Positions 48,177-57,085 of a DNA stretch of 64,000 bases are shown here, one piece after another. The DNA is from Synechococcus sp. PROS-9-1 (GTDB lineage: Bacteria; Cyanobacteriota; Cyanobacteriia; PCC-6307; Cyanobiaceae): the NCBI RefSeq assembly GCF_014279775.1, contig NZ_CP047961.1, forward strand, positions 1,426,001 to 1,490,000, written 5' to 3'. Each line of letters starts with the position of its first letter. Position 1 is the first letter of the stretch. The notes below the pieces were generated by a model. The model did not search any database, was not told the DNA's origin, and saw only the letters and a program-made list of their open reading frames with translations. Made by a program: the position numbers and the translations under genes.

Positions 48177-49100
48177 TTAAGGAGAATGCAAATTCTTTGT
48201 CAAAGGCTGAGAAGGATCGCGACCTTCAATCTCACCCTGAAACACACGACTCGCCAAGACATCTTCAGCTTCGATGGTGGTCAGATCATCACGACTGAGA
48301 GATTGATCGAGGCGCGAAAATAATCGATTCGCTTGACGGAGTCTCAGACGATCAAGAGCATTTCGAATCGAACGAGCATTCGCAAAAAATGGTAGCTTTC
48401 GCCTCCTCTTGATGTAACGACAGAAGGCGTCATGCGCTGAGTCACTGAAGTGGTAGTCCTGCTGATTCAGCAGGAGAAGAGCAATCGCCAAGAGTTCCTC
48501 TTCGCTGTAATCAGGAAAATCAATATGATGAGCAACACGTGAGGAAAGGCCGGGATTGGATTGATAGAAACTGGCCATTCGATCCTTATAGCCAGCAAAT
48601 ATCACCACAAAATCTGATCGTTGATGCTCCATATCTTGCAAGAGTATTTCAATCGCTTCGGCACCATAATCACGTTCATTATCAGATTTATAGAGATAAT
48701 AGGCTTCATCAATGAATAGAACGCCACCCAAAGCACGCTTAATCATCTCACGCGTTTTGGGCGCAGTATGCCCAACATATTGACCCACTAGATCATCACG
48801 AGTCACGGTGACAACATGCCCCTTTCGCAAATAGCCAAGCCGATGAAGAATTTGCGAAATTCGTTTGGCAACTGTGGTCTTCCCCGTGCCTGGCCTGCCG
48901 GTAAACGACATATGCAAACCGGGAGCAGTGCTTTGCAAATCCAACTGTTGGCGAGCTCGATCCACCAACAGCAAAGCCGCAATTTCACGAATGCGCGTCT
49001 TCACTGGCAGCAAGCCAATTAACTCCTGGTCAAGCTGCTCAAGAACCTCCCCAACCCCTGAATCGGCATAAGCAGCCGCCAGGTCAACAGAAGAGGGCAT
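48177..49100 (-). CDS. cbbX: RuBisCO activase CbbX
   Basis: AAA+ ATPase that remodels inhibited red-type/form I RuBisCO and releases bound sugar phosphates. The 307-residue protein has Walker [17 protein letters not shown], Walker [12 protein letters not shown] and the pore-loop segment [14 protein letters not shown]. The sensor region is [11 protein letters not shown], followed by the ARNAIDxxxxRQANR-type helix (here [16 protein letters not shown]). ATG 49100 is preferred over 49148. It overlaps the acRAF-like gene by 17 bases and ends the carbon-fixation island. Confidence 0.93.
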   Translation of the reverse strand: MPSSVDLAAAYADSGVGEVLEQLDQELIGLLPVKTRIREIAALLLVDRARQQLDLQSTAPGLHMSFTGRPGTGKTTVAKRISQILHRLGYLRKGHVVTVTRDDLVGQYVGHTAPKTREMIKRALGGVLFIDEAYYLYKSDNERDYGAEAIEILLQDMEHQRSDFVVIFAGYKDRMASFYQSNPGLSSRVAHHIDFPDYSEEELLAIALLLLNQQDYHFSDSAHDAFCRYIKRRRKLPFFANARSIRNALDRLRLRQANRLFSRLDQSLSRDDLTTIEAEDVLASRVFQGEIEGRDPSQPLTKNLHSP

Positions 49101-49335
49101 CAATCTCTGAAGCGAAGCAACGATCATCATCGCTGAGCTGACTGTCATTGCCTTCAGCTTCTGGACGAAGAGTGATATTCACATAGGTTTTACCAAAACT
49201 AATATCAGGAAATCTCTGTTTCGCTTCGCTGAAATCCCCAAGCCGATCAAGGAAGTCACGCGTAGCGCTGTAGCTTTCAAACTCAAATCGTCGCTCAAGA
49301 CAAACTGGCCTTTTGCGCTCATGCCATTGGTCCAT
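49084..49335 (-). CDS. acRAF-like RuBisCO assembly factor (pterin-carbinolamine-dehydratase fold)
   Basis: An 83-residue protein with the PCD-like fold: [46 protein letters not shown]. The usual PCD catalytic His residues (HHP motif) are missing, replaced by RFPDISF. This is the pattern of the carboxysome-linked homologue acRAF, a chaperone for form IA RuBisCO assembly. Position next to cbbX and downstream of the cso genes supports this. The tail is acidic. An alternative is a true dehydratase, which is unlikely. Confidence 0.82.
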   Translation of the reverse strand: MDQWHERKRPVCLERRFEFESYSATRDFLDRLGDFSEAKQRFPDISFGKTYVNITLRPEAEGNDSQLSDDDRCFASEIDALFC

Positions 49336-49629
49336 AAAACCATCCTCTCATCACCTACAAACCTAGTAGAGAGCGGTCCGATAACCTAACAAATAAATCT
49401 TAAAGCTCAACTTACATCTGACAGGAAAATTAAAAATCAATCATCTCAACCAAAAGAGGATTGAAGTCAAAAACCCAGATCATCATCGGCTTGATAACAG
49501 CAAAACAGATGCGTATGTTCCAGCGAGGCTAAATTTTTCAGTAAAAAGCAAAAGGAGACTCAAAGACTTAAAAAAAGAATCTCCTTCATTCAGAAGATGT
49601 TCAAAACAGGCTATTTTCTACAGCAAGGA
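49336..49629. other. AT-rich gap between chpX and the acRAF-like gene
   Basis: 294 bases without a gene. It should hold the end of the long cso-ndh transcript and a promoter for acRAF-cbbX. A stem-loop at 49552-49586 is listed separately. No small ORF with a credible start was found. Confidence 0.55.
49552..49586 (-). terminator. probable terminator downstream of chpX
   Basis: Read on the minus strand, AAGGAGA and TCTCCTT pair perfectly over a 21-base T-rich loop, followed by the T-rich TTGCTTTTTAC. It lies 44 bases after the chpX stop and probably ends the cso-ndh transcript. Confidence 0.5.
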
Positions 49630-50772
49630 TTAGAGAAGAGCTCCTCGCTGACATCCCATCAACCGCTCAGACCATGATTCAGCATAAGCACGATTGGCTT
49701 GTTGCTGATCAGCATCTGTCGTATCAAGGGGATGAGGCATGGTGCCTGAGATCGCACCATTCGTGACACAAAACATCGATTTTTGAAAACTGATGCAGAT
49801 CTGAACATGAACATCATGCATGCCCCTGCCATGCGACATGTACCAATCACTGAGCTCTTCTGGAAGATTTCGGTACATATCTTGCATGCACAAACTTGGA
49901 GGAATTCCCGCTCCCATACTCGGGATTGGATCTGCATACAGAGCTCCATACTTAAAATCGCCGATATCAGCTGAAATTTGTCGCGCCTGAGCGTTGTAAG
50001 ACACGGTTCCCAGGAAGGGCATTCCCCTAAAAAAGACAGCCTCCACGTAGGGCACAGCCACATCAACCAGAAATGTCAGTCCAGCCTCTGGTGGTAAAAC
50101 CCATACGTCTTCGTTTCCAACCGTGACTTTGTAAGTCATCGGATTTCCAGCAGCAGCAACTAAACCATCTCTGATGTGATGAACAGCATCATTAACAGAC
50201 TCAATTTCACCGTTGCGATATCGGCGAGAAAGGTCAAGGAACAGGTCGCTCATCACCCGCCAAAACAGACCAAGGGCATAAATGGTGGCCATCGATCGGA
50301 TCGCCTCAGGAGCAAAACCTGGATAAAGCCGATGCACCAATGCCAACAAGGGATCCCTGCGACTACGCAACGCAATGATCTTCTGACAGGTCTCCAGAAA
50401 AGGCTCTGAATCGAAATAAGCATCCATTCCGCCAGTGCCATGCCAAAACATTGCCTTTTGGCAATATTCGGCATACTCAAAGTTGATACGATCGCCACGA
50501 AGGTGCTGCCATAAGCGCTCAAAACTGAACCCCTCGTGAAAGAATCGCATCACTGGAAATGGATTCAGTAGTTGGGTTTCACCCTGATTCACCAAGTTGC
50601 GGCTATAAGCATCAAGAACGATCCCGTAGCTATCGAGAACATTGACAATCTGCAGAAGATGATCAGGCGTATCGGCCAATAAAGGTTGATCAGAAAGCAA
50701 ACGACGAATCAGCTCTTCACGATCAGGGAGGGTTGGAATCGTTGGGACATCAGTGATCTCGGTAGCAGTCAT
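49630..50772 (-). CDS. chpX: CO2 hydration protein ChpX/CupB
   Basis: A 380-residue protein that works with NdhD4 and NdhF4 in the NDH-1 complex that converts CO2 to bicarbonate at the thylakoid. It matches the Chp/Cup family: VNVLDSYGIVLDAYSRNLVNQ, NPFPVMRFFHEG, WHGTGGMDAYFD and the long central DLFLDLSRRYRNGEI segment. Pairing with ndhF4-ndhD4 points to the ChpX (CupB) type, associated with constitutive CO2 uptake. It overlaps ndhD by 4 bases. Confidence 0.93.
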   Translation of the reverse strand: MTATEITDVPTIPTLPDREELIRRLLSDQPLLADTPDHLLQIVNVLDSYGIVLDAYSRNLVNQGETQLLNPFPVMRFFHEGFSFERLWQHLRGDRINFEYAEYCQKAMFWHGTGGMDAYFDSEPFLETCQKIIALRSRRDPLLALVHRLYPGFAPEAIRSMATIYALGLFWRVMSDLFLDLSRRYRNGEIESVNDAVHHIRDGLVAAAGNPMTYKVTVGNEDVWVLPPEAGLTFLVDVAVPYVEAVFFRGMPFLGTVSYNAQARQISADIGDFKYGALYADPIPSMGAGIPPSLCMQDMYRNLPEELSDWYMSHGRGMHDVHVQICISFQKSMFCVTNGAISGTMPHPLDTTDADQQQANRAYAESWSERLMGCQRGALL

Positions 50773-52277
50773 GAAAGTCCTCCTGTGATGGGTAAGAGCG
50801 CTAATTCGCTGAGACCGGTTGTGGCCGCCTGACTCATCCCGACCAAAAGATCCGGAGCAAGACCCAGGAGCAGCACAATGAAGGAAAGTGCAATCGCCGG
50901 AAGCTGCTCATGGAGCGGCACTACGGAAAGAATGATGGGATTAGAGACTTGGCCTGCAGCAATGGCCAAGCGTCCAAAGAAGGCTCGGTTCACCAGCAAC
51001 AAGAAATACACAGCGGTCAAACCTGACCCCACCATGCAAAGCAAAGTGGCAATGGGAAAGGGCTGAAGGCTTCCCCTGAAGACGAGAAATTCAGAGATAA
51101 AACCTGCCATACCCGGGATTCCGGCACTTGCCATCACACCCACAATCATCAGGGTTCCGGTGAGGGGTAAGCCGCGCTGAGGATTAAGGAGTCCGCGTAA
51201 AACATTCAGATCTCTTGTGCCTGTTCGTTCATAGACAACACCTACAGCGAGGAAAAGGATCGCTGAAATCAAACCGTGACTCACCATTTGGAATAGTGCA
51301 CCGATCAAACCAAGTGGCGTTGCAGCGGCAGCAGCGAGCAAGACATATCCCATATGCCCAACAGAGCTGTAAGCCACCATCCGCTTCATGTCCGATTGAG
51401 CAATTGCAGCTAAGGAGCCATACAGGACAGAAATCGCTGCCCAGAGAGCCAACCATGGGGCCGCAACCTCCCATGCCTCAGGAAAGAGACCAAGACAAAA
51501 TCGCAATAACCCATAGGTCCCAAGCTTGAGGAGAACCCCTGCCAAAAGAACCGACACTGGAGTCGAGGCTTCCGTATGAGCATCAGGAAGCCAGGTGTGA
51601 AACGGAAAGAGAGGGATCTTGATCCCAAAGCCGATCAATAGTGCCCCCATCAGCAACAGCTGTGAGGTGAGACCCATCTCTCCCGACAAGATCGGGCGAA
51701 TACCAAAATCAACGCTTCCTGTGACAAGCGCAATCCCGAGGAATGCACCCAGAATCAAAACTCCAGACACTGCGGTAACAATCAGGAATTTGGTGGAGGC
51801 ATAGGCTCTATTGGCACCACCCCAGATCGCAATCAAGAGCCAAAGCGGGATGAGTTCAAGCTCATAGAACAGGAAAAAGAGCAAAAGATTTTGAGCCAAA
51901 AAGGCTCCATTCACCGCTCCGCTGATGATTAACAAAAGCGCGAAATAAATTCTTGGTCGATTCTCGATCTTTCGCGATGCCACTGCTGCAACGAGACAGA
52001 GCACAGCATTCATCAAAACAAGCGGAAGAGAGATGCCATCGACCGCTAGGGAATAGTCAAGTCCAACACTGGGAAGCCAAGGCAAATGTTCCTGAAGCTG
52101 CAAGGCAGGGTTGCTCGGATCAAACCAAAAGAGCACCGCGAAACTTGCAATGCATTGAACCGAAAGAATCACCAGGGTGAGGCGTCTGAGTTGAGCTGGA
52201 GTCGATCCCTCAGGCCAAAGGGACAATAAAAGAGCCCCTAAGAAAGGAATGATCAGTAGCAGAGTGAGAATCATCAT
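50769..52277 (-). CDS. ndhD: NAD(P)H-quinone oxidoreductase subunit D4
   Basis: A 502-residue proton-pumping membrane subunit of the NuoM/NdhD family with about 14 helices. Conserved features are FYELELIPLWLLIAIWGG (key Glu), PLFPFHTWLPDAHTEASTPVSVLLAGVLLKLGTYG, and SDMKRMVAYSSVGHMGYVLLA. Its place between ndhF and chpX marks it as the specialised D4 type of CO2-uptake NDH-1. It is separated from ndhF by 4 bases. Confidence 0.95.
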   Translation of the reverse strand: MMILTLLLIIPFLGALLLSLWPEGSTPAQLRRLTLVILSVQCIASFAVLFWFDPSNPALQLQEHLPWLPSVGLDYSLAVDGISLPLVLMNAVLCLVAAVASRKIENRPRIYFALLLIISGAVNGAFLAQNLLLFFLFYELELIPLWLLIAIWGGANRAYASTKFLIVTAVSGVLILGAFLGIALVTGSVDFGIRPILSGEMGLTSQLLLMGALLIGFGIKIPLFPFHTWLPDAHTEASTPVSVLLAGVLLKLGTYGLLRFCLGLFPEAWEVAAPWLALWAAISVLYGSLAAIAQSDMKRMVAYSSVGHMGYVLLAAAAATPLGLIGALFQMVSHGLISAILFLAVGVVYERTGTRDLNVLRGLLNPQRGLPLTGTLMIVGVMASAGIPGMAGFISEFLVFRGSLQPFPIATLLCMVGSGLTAVYFLLLVNRAFFGRLAIAAGQVSNPIILSVVPLHEQLPAIALSFIVLLLGLAPDLLVGMSQAATTGLSELALLPITGGLS

Positions 52278-52281
52278 TAAT

Positions 52282-54126
52282 TCAGTTCAGCCACCAGCTC
52301 AGGGATGACAAAAGCAACACGATGGCCGCGATAACGGTTAACAAATAGCTTTGACTTCGACCACTAATGCTCAACTTCAGGCCTTCAGCACTCTGAAGTG
52401 AGAATCGAGCAAGTCCATGGAGTAATCCATCCACAACATTTCGATCAAAGCTATAAGCAAGCTTCGAGAATAAGGCCACTACATTAACGATCGTCAAGCG
52501 ATAAAACCTTTCTGTATAGAAATCATTTTCAAGAAGGTCCTGGAACCAGCGCAGCACGGGATTGAGAGATCGAGACCAGGCTTTATTGAGGGGGATCAAA
52601 GCTCCTACCAACAAACCGATCAGTCCGCTCCCCACTACGACACCAGCAGCCCACAGAGGGAACGCAAGCAAACCATCCAGAGACTCCAGACGAATCAACA
52701 AGAGCGGAGTTAAGACAACGATGACGGCAAGAGACACCATCGGGAAGGCCATCTGCCAGTTCACCTCTGCAGCTCGACGCGTCTTTGTCAAAGAGCGACC
52801 AAGAAAAACCTGGCGGTAAATCCTGGTGAGGTTTAGGGCCGTTAGCGCATTGGTGAGAAGGAAAACTGGTACAAAAATCACTGACCGAGCTCCCACCAGC
52901 TCAACGGCCTGCGCCAGGCAAAGGAATCCCCCTAGGGGGAGAAGGCCCACAAGCCCAGCACTCCCCACCAAATAAGAACCAGTGGTGGCAGGCATTCTCC
53001 CACCAAGGCCACCAAGCTCAGTGATGTCCTGACAATTAGTGGAAGCGATCACGCCACCCACACTCATCGAAAGCAGTGCCTTCGAGACCGCGTGGGCGAA
53101 CAGGAGTAGCAGGGCCAGTACGGGCACCTGCAAAGAAATAGCGATAAAAACAAGCCCTAGATAGGCCGTTGTCGAATACGACAGCGTGCGTTTGATATCC
53201 ACCTGCGCGATCGAAACCAGTGACCCGCCAATCGCACTAATCGTTCCAATCACCTGGAGAACAACGAGCGTGACGGGCGCGTTCTGCAGCAGAGGCATCA
53301 CCTTGAGCAAAACAAGGGCACCACAGGTCACAACCACAGAGTTACGAAGAATCGAGGCTGGATTAGGACCTTCCATGGCTTCATCAAGCCAGAGATGCAT
53401 CGGGAATTGGGCGCACTTACCTGTAGGTCCAGCAATCAGTCCTAAACCGAGCAATGTCGCCGCCAGTGGACTGATTGTTTCTGTGGCAGACCAGGCATAA
53501 AGGTCGTCAAAGCTGGTCACACCCGACCACGTTGCTAGGGCAACCATTCCCATCAAGAGCATCACATCACCAACGCGCTTGGTGAGGAATGCATCCCTTG
53601 CCGCAGTTACCACGAGAGGTTGGGCGTACCAAAAACCCACCAAGAGATAGGTCGAAAGCGTGAGCATTTCCAGCAGGAAATAGCTCTGAAACAAGGAGTC
53701 GCTCAAAACAACCCCCGACATCGCCCCCTCGAAGAAGCCAAGCAATGCGAAGAACCTGGCTAAGGCCCACTCCTTATCGAGATAACCAAGGGAATACAAC
53801 TGAGAGAAAAAACTCAAACCCGTGATCAGCTCAAGAGCAGACACATTGGTGAGAGAGAGGCTGAAGCTGATCTCAAGATTGAGATCAGCCACATTCAGCC
53901 AAGGGAACGTCAGAAGGGTTGGTCCACCTGCCATGACATCGCGGAGCACAAGGCTTCCATGGATGAAAGCAAGCAATGTGAGCAGGATGTTGAGATAGGC
54001 CGCAGGACGATGAGAATCTCGCCGGAAGACACCCAGTGCCCAAGGCAATGAAATCAACATCCCGGAGAACCCGTAGAGCGGGATCAACCAGGCGGTTTGC
54101 AGAGGCAGCGTTGCAGCTGAGATCAA
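52282..54126 (-). CDS. ndhF: NAD(P)H-quinone oxidoreductase subunit F4
   Basis: A 614-residue antiporter-like membrane subunit of the NuoL/NdhF family. It has GPTGKCAQFPMHLWLDEAMEGPNPASILRNSVVV (family TKSAQxPxHxWLPDAMEGPTPVSAL) and SIAQVDIKRTLSYSTTAYLGLVF, plus the C-terminal lateral helix region. The Leu-Asp-Glu change in the LPDAM motif and the linkage to chpX agree with the F4 type. It starts 79 bases after csoS1E. Confidence 0.95.
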   Translation of the reverse strand: MISAATLPLQTAWLIPLYGFSGMLISLPWALGVFRRDSHRPAAYLNILLTLLAFIHGSLVLRDVMAGGPTLLTFPWLNVADLNLEISFSLSLTNVSALELITGLSFFSQLYSLGYLDKEWALARFFALLGFFEGAMSGVVLSDSLFQSYFLLEMLTLSTYLLVGFWYAQPLVVTAARDAFLTKRVGDVMLLMGMVALATWSGVTSFDDLYAWSATETISPLAATLLGLGLIAGPTGKCAQFPMHLWLDEAMEGPNPASILRNSVVVTCGALVLLKVMPLLQNAPVTLVVLQVIGTISAIGGSLVSIAQVDIKRTLSYSTTAYLGLVFIAISLQVPVLALLLLFAHAVSKALLSMSVGGVIASTNCQDITELGGLGGRMPATTGSYLVGSAGLVGLLPLGGFLCLAQAVELVGARSVIFVPVFLLTNALTALNLTRIYRQVFLGRSLTKTRRAAEVNWQMAFPMVSLAVIVVLTPLLLIRLESLDGLLAFPLWAAGVVVGSGLIGLLVGALIPLNKAWSRSLNPVLRWFQDLLENDFYTERFYRLTIVNVVALFSKLAYSFDRNVVDGLLHGLARFSLQSAEGLKLSISGRSQSYLLTVIAAIVLLLSSLSWWLN

Positions 54127-54205
54127 GAGAAACGGGGCGTTTGCGCCGTTGAGAGGAATGTTGGGCCGGAAATCTAAACCGAGTTAGACAGCGGTGACGG
54201 TTGAC

Positions 54206-54751
54206 TCACATCCTCCGCGTCACATTCGTGCAGGAGAGGGCTGGCTCCACTTCATCGTGAGGACGAGCAATGATGTGAGCAGCCACAAGTCCATCTCCAA
54301 CCCGTTCACAGGCATCAGCGCCTGCGCGCACGGCAGCATTCACCGCTCCGGTCTCGCCACGGACCATCACCGTGACGTATCCACCGCCAACGTATTCACG
54401 ACTGATCAGCTGCACTTCGGCAGCTTTCGTCATTGCATCGGCGGCCTCAATTGCAGGCACCATGCCTCGGGTCTCAATCATGCCAAGGGCAATACCAAAC
54501 GCACGCTTCGGAGTAGGGCTCGCAGAAGCCTGAAGGGAGGATCCTTTTCCACTGCCTCCGCTCGTAGGTGTTCCTCGCGAAGCGCTGCGAGAAGGGGATC
54601 TCGTCGCAGGAGCAGATGCGCTCGCGACAGGCTTCACATCAACAGTTGCCTTTGCTGCCGCTGAGGTAGAGGTAGCCGCTTTGGTAGCAGGTGTTGATGC
54701 AGCGGAGTCTGCGCTGGAACGACGACGGGGTGAAGGAGAAGGAGTGGCCAT
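54206..54751 (-). CDS. csoS1E: extended carboxysome shell protein, CsoS1E-like
   Basis: A 181-residue BMC-domain protein. Residues 85-181 form a single BMC hexamer domain. In the 86 residues from IALGMIETRG to EVEPAL it differs from the csoS1 product of this window at only 6 positions. Residues 1-84 are a low-complexity extension rich in Ser, Ala, Thr and Lys/Arg, with no repeat of the CsoS2 type clearly present. This matches CsoS1E proteins of some marine picocyanobacteria. It lies 46 bases after csoS4B and 79 before ndhF. Confidence 0.9.
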   Translation of the reverse strand: MATPSPSPRRRSSADSAASTPATKAATSTSAAAKATVDVKPVASASAPATRSPSRSASRGTPTSGGSGKGSSLQASASPTPKRAFGIALGMIETRGMVPAIEAADAMTKAAEVQLISREYVGGGYVTVMVRGETGAVNAAVRAGADACERVGDGLVAAHIIARPHDEVEPALSCTNVTRRM

Positions 54752-54797
54752 TGGATGGATTGGGTTGAGGTGGGACGGAGAGCGAAACGTGAATTAG

Positions 54798-55049
54798 TTA
54801 TCCATCTGGCATCCAGTGGTCGATGATTCCACCGATGGTGAGGTCTGTGAGCACAGTGTTGTCGGGACAGGCATGGCGTGCGGCAGAACCACTAGCGGTA
54901 AACACCCAGTTGCCTTCTCGAGCGCCAACGGGATCCACGGCAACGAGTTTTTTACCCTTGTTGTTTTCAAGAATTCGCAGGTGCATATGGTCCAAACCGC
55001 CGACGCGGTAAGTACAGATCAGAGTCCCCATCACCTGCATAATTTCCAT
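54798..55049 (-). CDS. csoS4B: carboxysome vertex protein CsoS4B
   Basis: An 83-residue pentameric BMV protein that caps shell vertices. It has MEIMQVMGTLICTYRVGGLDHMHLRIL, KLVAVDPVGAREGNWVF and TIGGIIDHW. ATG 55049 overlaps the csoS4A stop by one base (TAATG) and matches the family start; the longer frame to 55103 is inside csoS4A. Confidence 0.94.
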   Translation of the reverse strand: MEIMQVMGTLICTYRVGGLDHMHLRILENNKGKKLVAVDPVGAREGNWVFTASGSAARHACPDNTVLTDLTIGGIIDHWMPDG

Positions 55050-55333
55050 TAGCTCTTCGCCTCGTTCGCTGTAGACGATGGATTCGGTGGGTCTGGATCC
55101 CAATGGTCAATGATCCCAACAATTGTGAGATCGCTGGGATAAGACTTACTGCCTGCAGCTTCCCTAGCTGCAGAGCTACTAACACAAATCACCCAATCAC
55201 CTGGCTTCGCGCCAACAGCATCGACTGCAACCTTTTGGGTGCTGCCGTCTAGAACAACCTGAAGGTGCTTGTGTTCGAAATCAGGAATGCGATTGGTAGA
55301 AACCAGTGGCTTGATGACCTTGACGATAAGCAT
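55049..55333 (-). CDS. csoS4A: carboxysome vertex protein CsoS4A
   Basis: A 94-residue pentameric vertex protein: MLIVKVIKPLVSTNRIPDFEHKHLQVVLD, then VAVDAVGAKPGDWVICVSSSAAREAAG and LTIVGIIDHWD. It is closely packed with csoSCA (2-base gap) and csoS4B (1-base overlap). Confidence 0.95.
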   Translation of the reverse strand: MLIVKVIKPLVSTNRIPDFEHKHLQVVLDGSTQKVAVDAVGAKPGDWVICVSSSAAREAAGSKSYPSDLTIVGIIDHWDPDPPNPSSTANEAKS

Positions 55334-55335
55334 GA

Positions 55336-57078
55336 TCAGTGAGCCTCCTGAACTTCAGGATCGAGTGTGGACCCTACAATTTCTGCAGGAGAGGTTTGAC
55401 TTCGATCTCGGATAGTTAAACAGGTATGGAGTAAACCATCACGAACCAGTTCTGAGTATCGATTTGAAATTGCCGAATCAACTCTCTGACAATCTGAAAT
55501 AGCTCGTTCACGCGCACCAGGAACGGAACTGGAATAATCAAAACGGATCACAACGGGAATAGGCAGATCACGAGAAACATTTAAGCCTTTGAAAATTTTT
55601 ACACCAACATCTAAATCTGGTGCACCCTCTTCGACGGTGTCCAAGTGAGCAAAATATGTGAGGTTGCGTAAATGGACTTCTTTGAAACCAATGCCGACAC
55701 CAATAAAACGTTCTGCATGGCCCGCATCTGGATACGAACCACCATGAAGCTCAGTCACGTAATCAATCTGAGAAATATTGTTAGCGATTAAACGAGTAAG
55801 CAAGGACACCATTCCCGAGTCCATCGCTCCTGGCGCACCAGATTCAATAGCTTCAGCGATCTGGATCAATGCCTGATCAGGAGACATCGTTGAAGTTACC
55901 GCGTAAAGATCTTGAGCAGACACCCATCGATCTAACTGAGTTGAACTGTCGCTTGCGGGTGGATGAACCCTGATCGCATCGGTATCGGTATCGAGTCCAA
56001 TCAACAGCAAGTCAACGGATGCACCACAACAAAAGCTGTTTTCAACAGCTTGACGGAAGTCAAGAAGCCGCTGATATCCGGCAGAGGCCGCCAATTTGTC
56101 GTCACTTCCGTGGGCAGCGCAGCCTTGATGACTGGGATCCAAGGAGCTGAAGTGATAGGTCACAACCTTGAGATAACGGGTGTCTTGGCTGGCAGCGTTA
56201 GGGATGGACTCGAGATAACGCCGGTGTTCAGTCTTGACCCATCGGTTAACCGTATTTTCAACGTCAAACATGGCTCCAGCATGGGAGCGGCGACGCACTG
56301 AGCTGAACGGAATGCGTAGGGCATAAGCAATGGAATGAGCTAGCCGACCATCCGCACAAGGGGTTACATCAAGGAGATGGAAACCGCAATCAAGCAGAAA
56401 GTGCTCAAAAATGTTTGCCGCTTCACTGCCTGAAGAGGCAGCGAGAGGATCGTTCTGAAAAAAGGAATCACTAAAGACACGGTGCGACTCAAAAACACAC
56501 CACGCATAGAGCGCTCTCATGTCCAAAGGACGAACCCAGGCACGCTCAAGAATGTGCTTAGGAAGGTCAAAGCCAAGTTCCCGACGCGCTAAAAGCTGTG
56601 CCTGATCAATAAAGTCAGCGTGATGTTGCAGCGCTGAAATCTTTTGAAGGAGAGGAACGATCCTTTCAAAGCGCCCTTTAACTTCCAGTTCGTAGGCCTG
56701 CAAATGCTCATTAGCAACCGGATCCGTTAAGGGATGCCGGCGATTAGAGACCAGACGGTTGGCTGAAGAAACAGTCCTTGACGACTTTTGATCGCGACGA
56801 ACCCAGCCAGGTTGTTGAGGTACTGAACGCCTGCTGTCTTGGCTTGTTCTGACACGACCGGCGCCGAGCGTGCCTTGAGCCAAGACAGCTCCCTTACCCG
56901 ATGTCGTGAGCGCTCTTCGTCTTTCAAGAGAGGCTGCGCGGGCCGAAAGCGGATTGGGATCAGCTTGCGTGAGTTCAGAGAAAGCCGAAGACTCCGCTCT
57001 CTCTTCTTGCAGCTGACGTCGCGTCGGAGCGGAGGGGGACAGAGGTCGCCCGCCGCGGGAAGGCACAGAGCGGACCAT
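55336..57078 (-). CDS. csoSCA: carboxysomal carbonic anhydrase CsoSCA
   Basis: Dehydrates bicarbonate to CO2 inside the carboxysome. The 580-residue protein has a disordered N-terminus (1-120), a helical domain, the catalytic domain and a C-terminal non-catalytic repeat. Probable zinc ligands are Cys241 (PCADGRLAH), His309 (YHFSS) and Cys320 (HQGCAAHG), with spacing close to the known enzyme. Residues 45-85 contain LERRRALTTSGK and GRVR, very like the first N-repeat of CsoS2 here. It is 7 bases downstream of csoS2. Confidence 0.95.
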   Translation of the reverse strand: MVRSVPSRGGRPLSPSAPTRRQLQEERAESSAFSELTQADPNPLSARAASLERRRALTTSGKGAVLAQGTLGAGRVRTSQDSRRSVPQQPGWVRRDQKSSRTVSSANRLVSNRRHPLTDPVANEHLQAYELEVKGRFERIVPLLQKISALQHHADFIDQAQLLARRELGFDLPKHILERAWVRPLDMRALYAWCVFESHRVFSDSFFQNDPLAASSGSEAANIFEHFLLDCGFHLLDVTPCADGRLAHSIAYALRIPFSSVRRRSHAGAMFDVENTVNRWVKTEHRRYLESIPNAASQDTRYLKVVTYHFSSLDPSHQGCAAHGSDDKLAASAGYQRLLDFRQAVENSFCCGASVDLLLIGLDTDTDAIRVHPPASDSSTQLDRWVSAQDLYAVTSTMSPDQALIQIAEAIESGAPGAMDSGMVSLLTRLIANNISQIDYVTELHGGSYPDAGHAERFIGVGIGFKEVHLRNLTYFAHLDTVEEGAPDLDVGVKIFKGLNVSRDLPIPVVIRFDYSSSVPGARERAISDCQRVDSAISNRYSELVRDGLLHTCLTIRDRSQTSPAEIVGSTLDPEVQEAH

Positions 57079-57085
57079 CAGTTGA

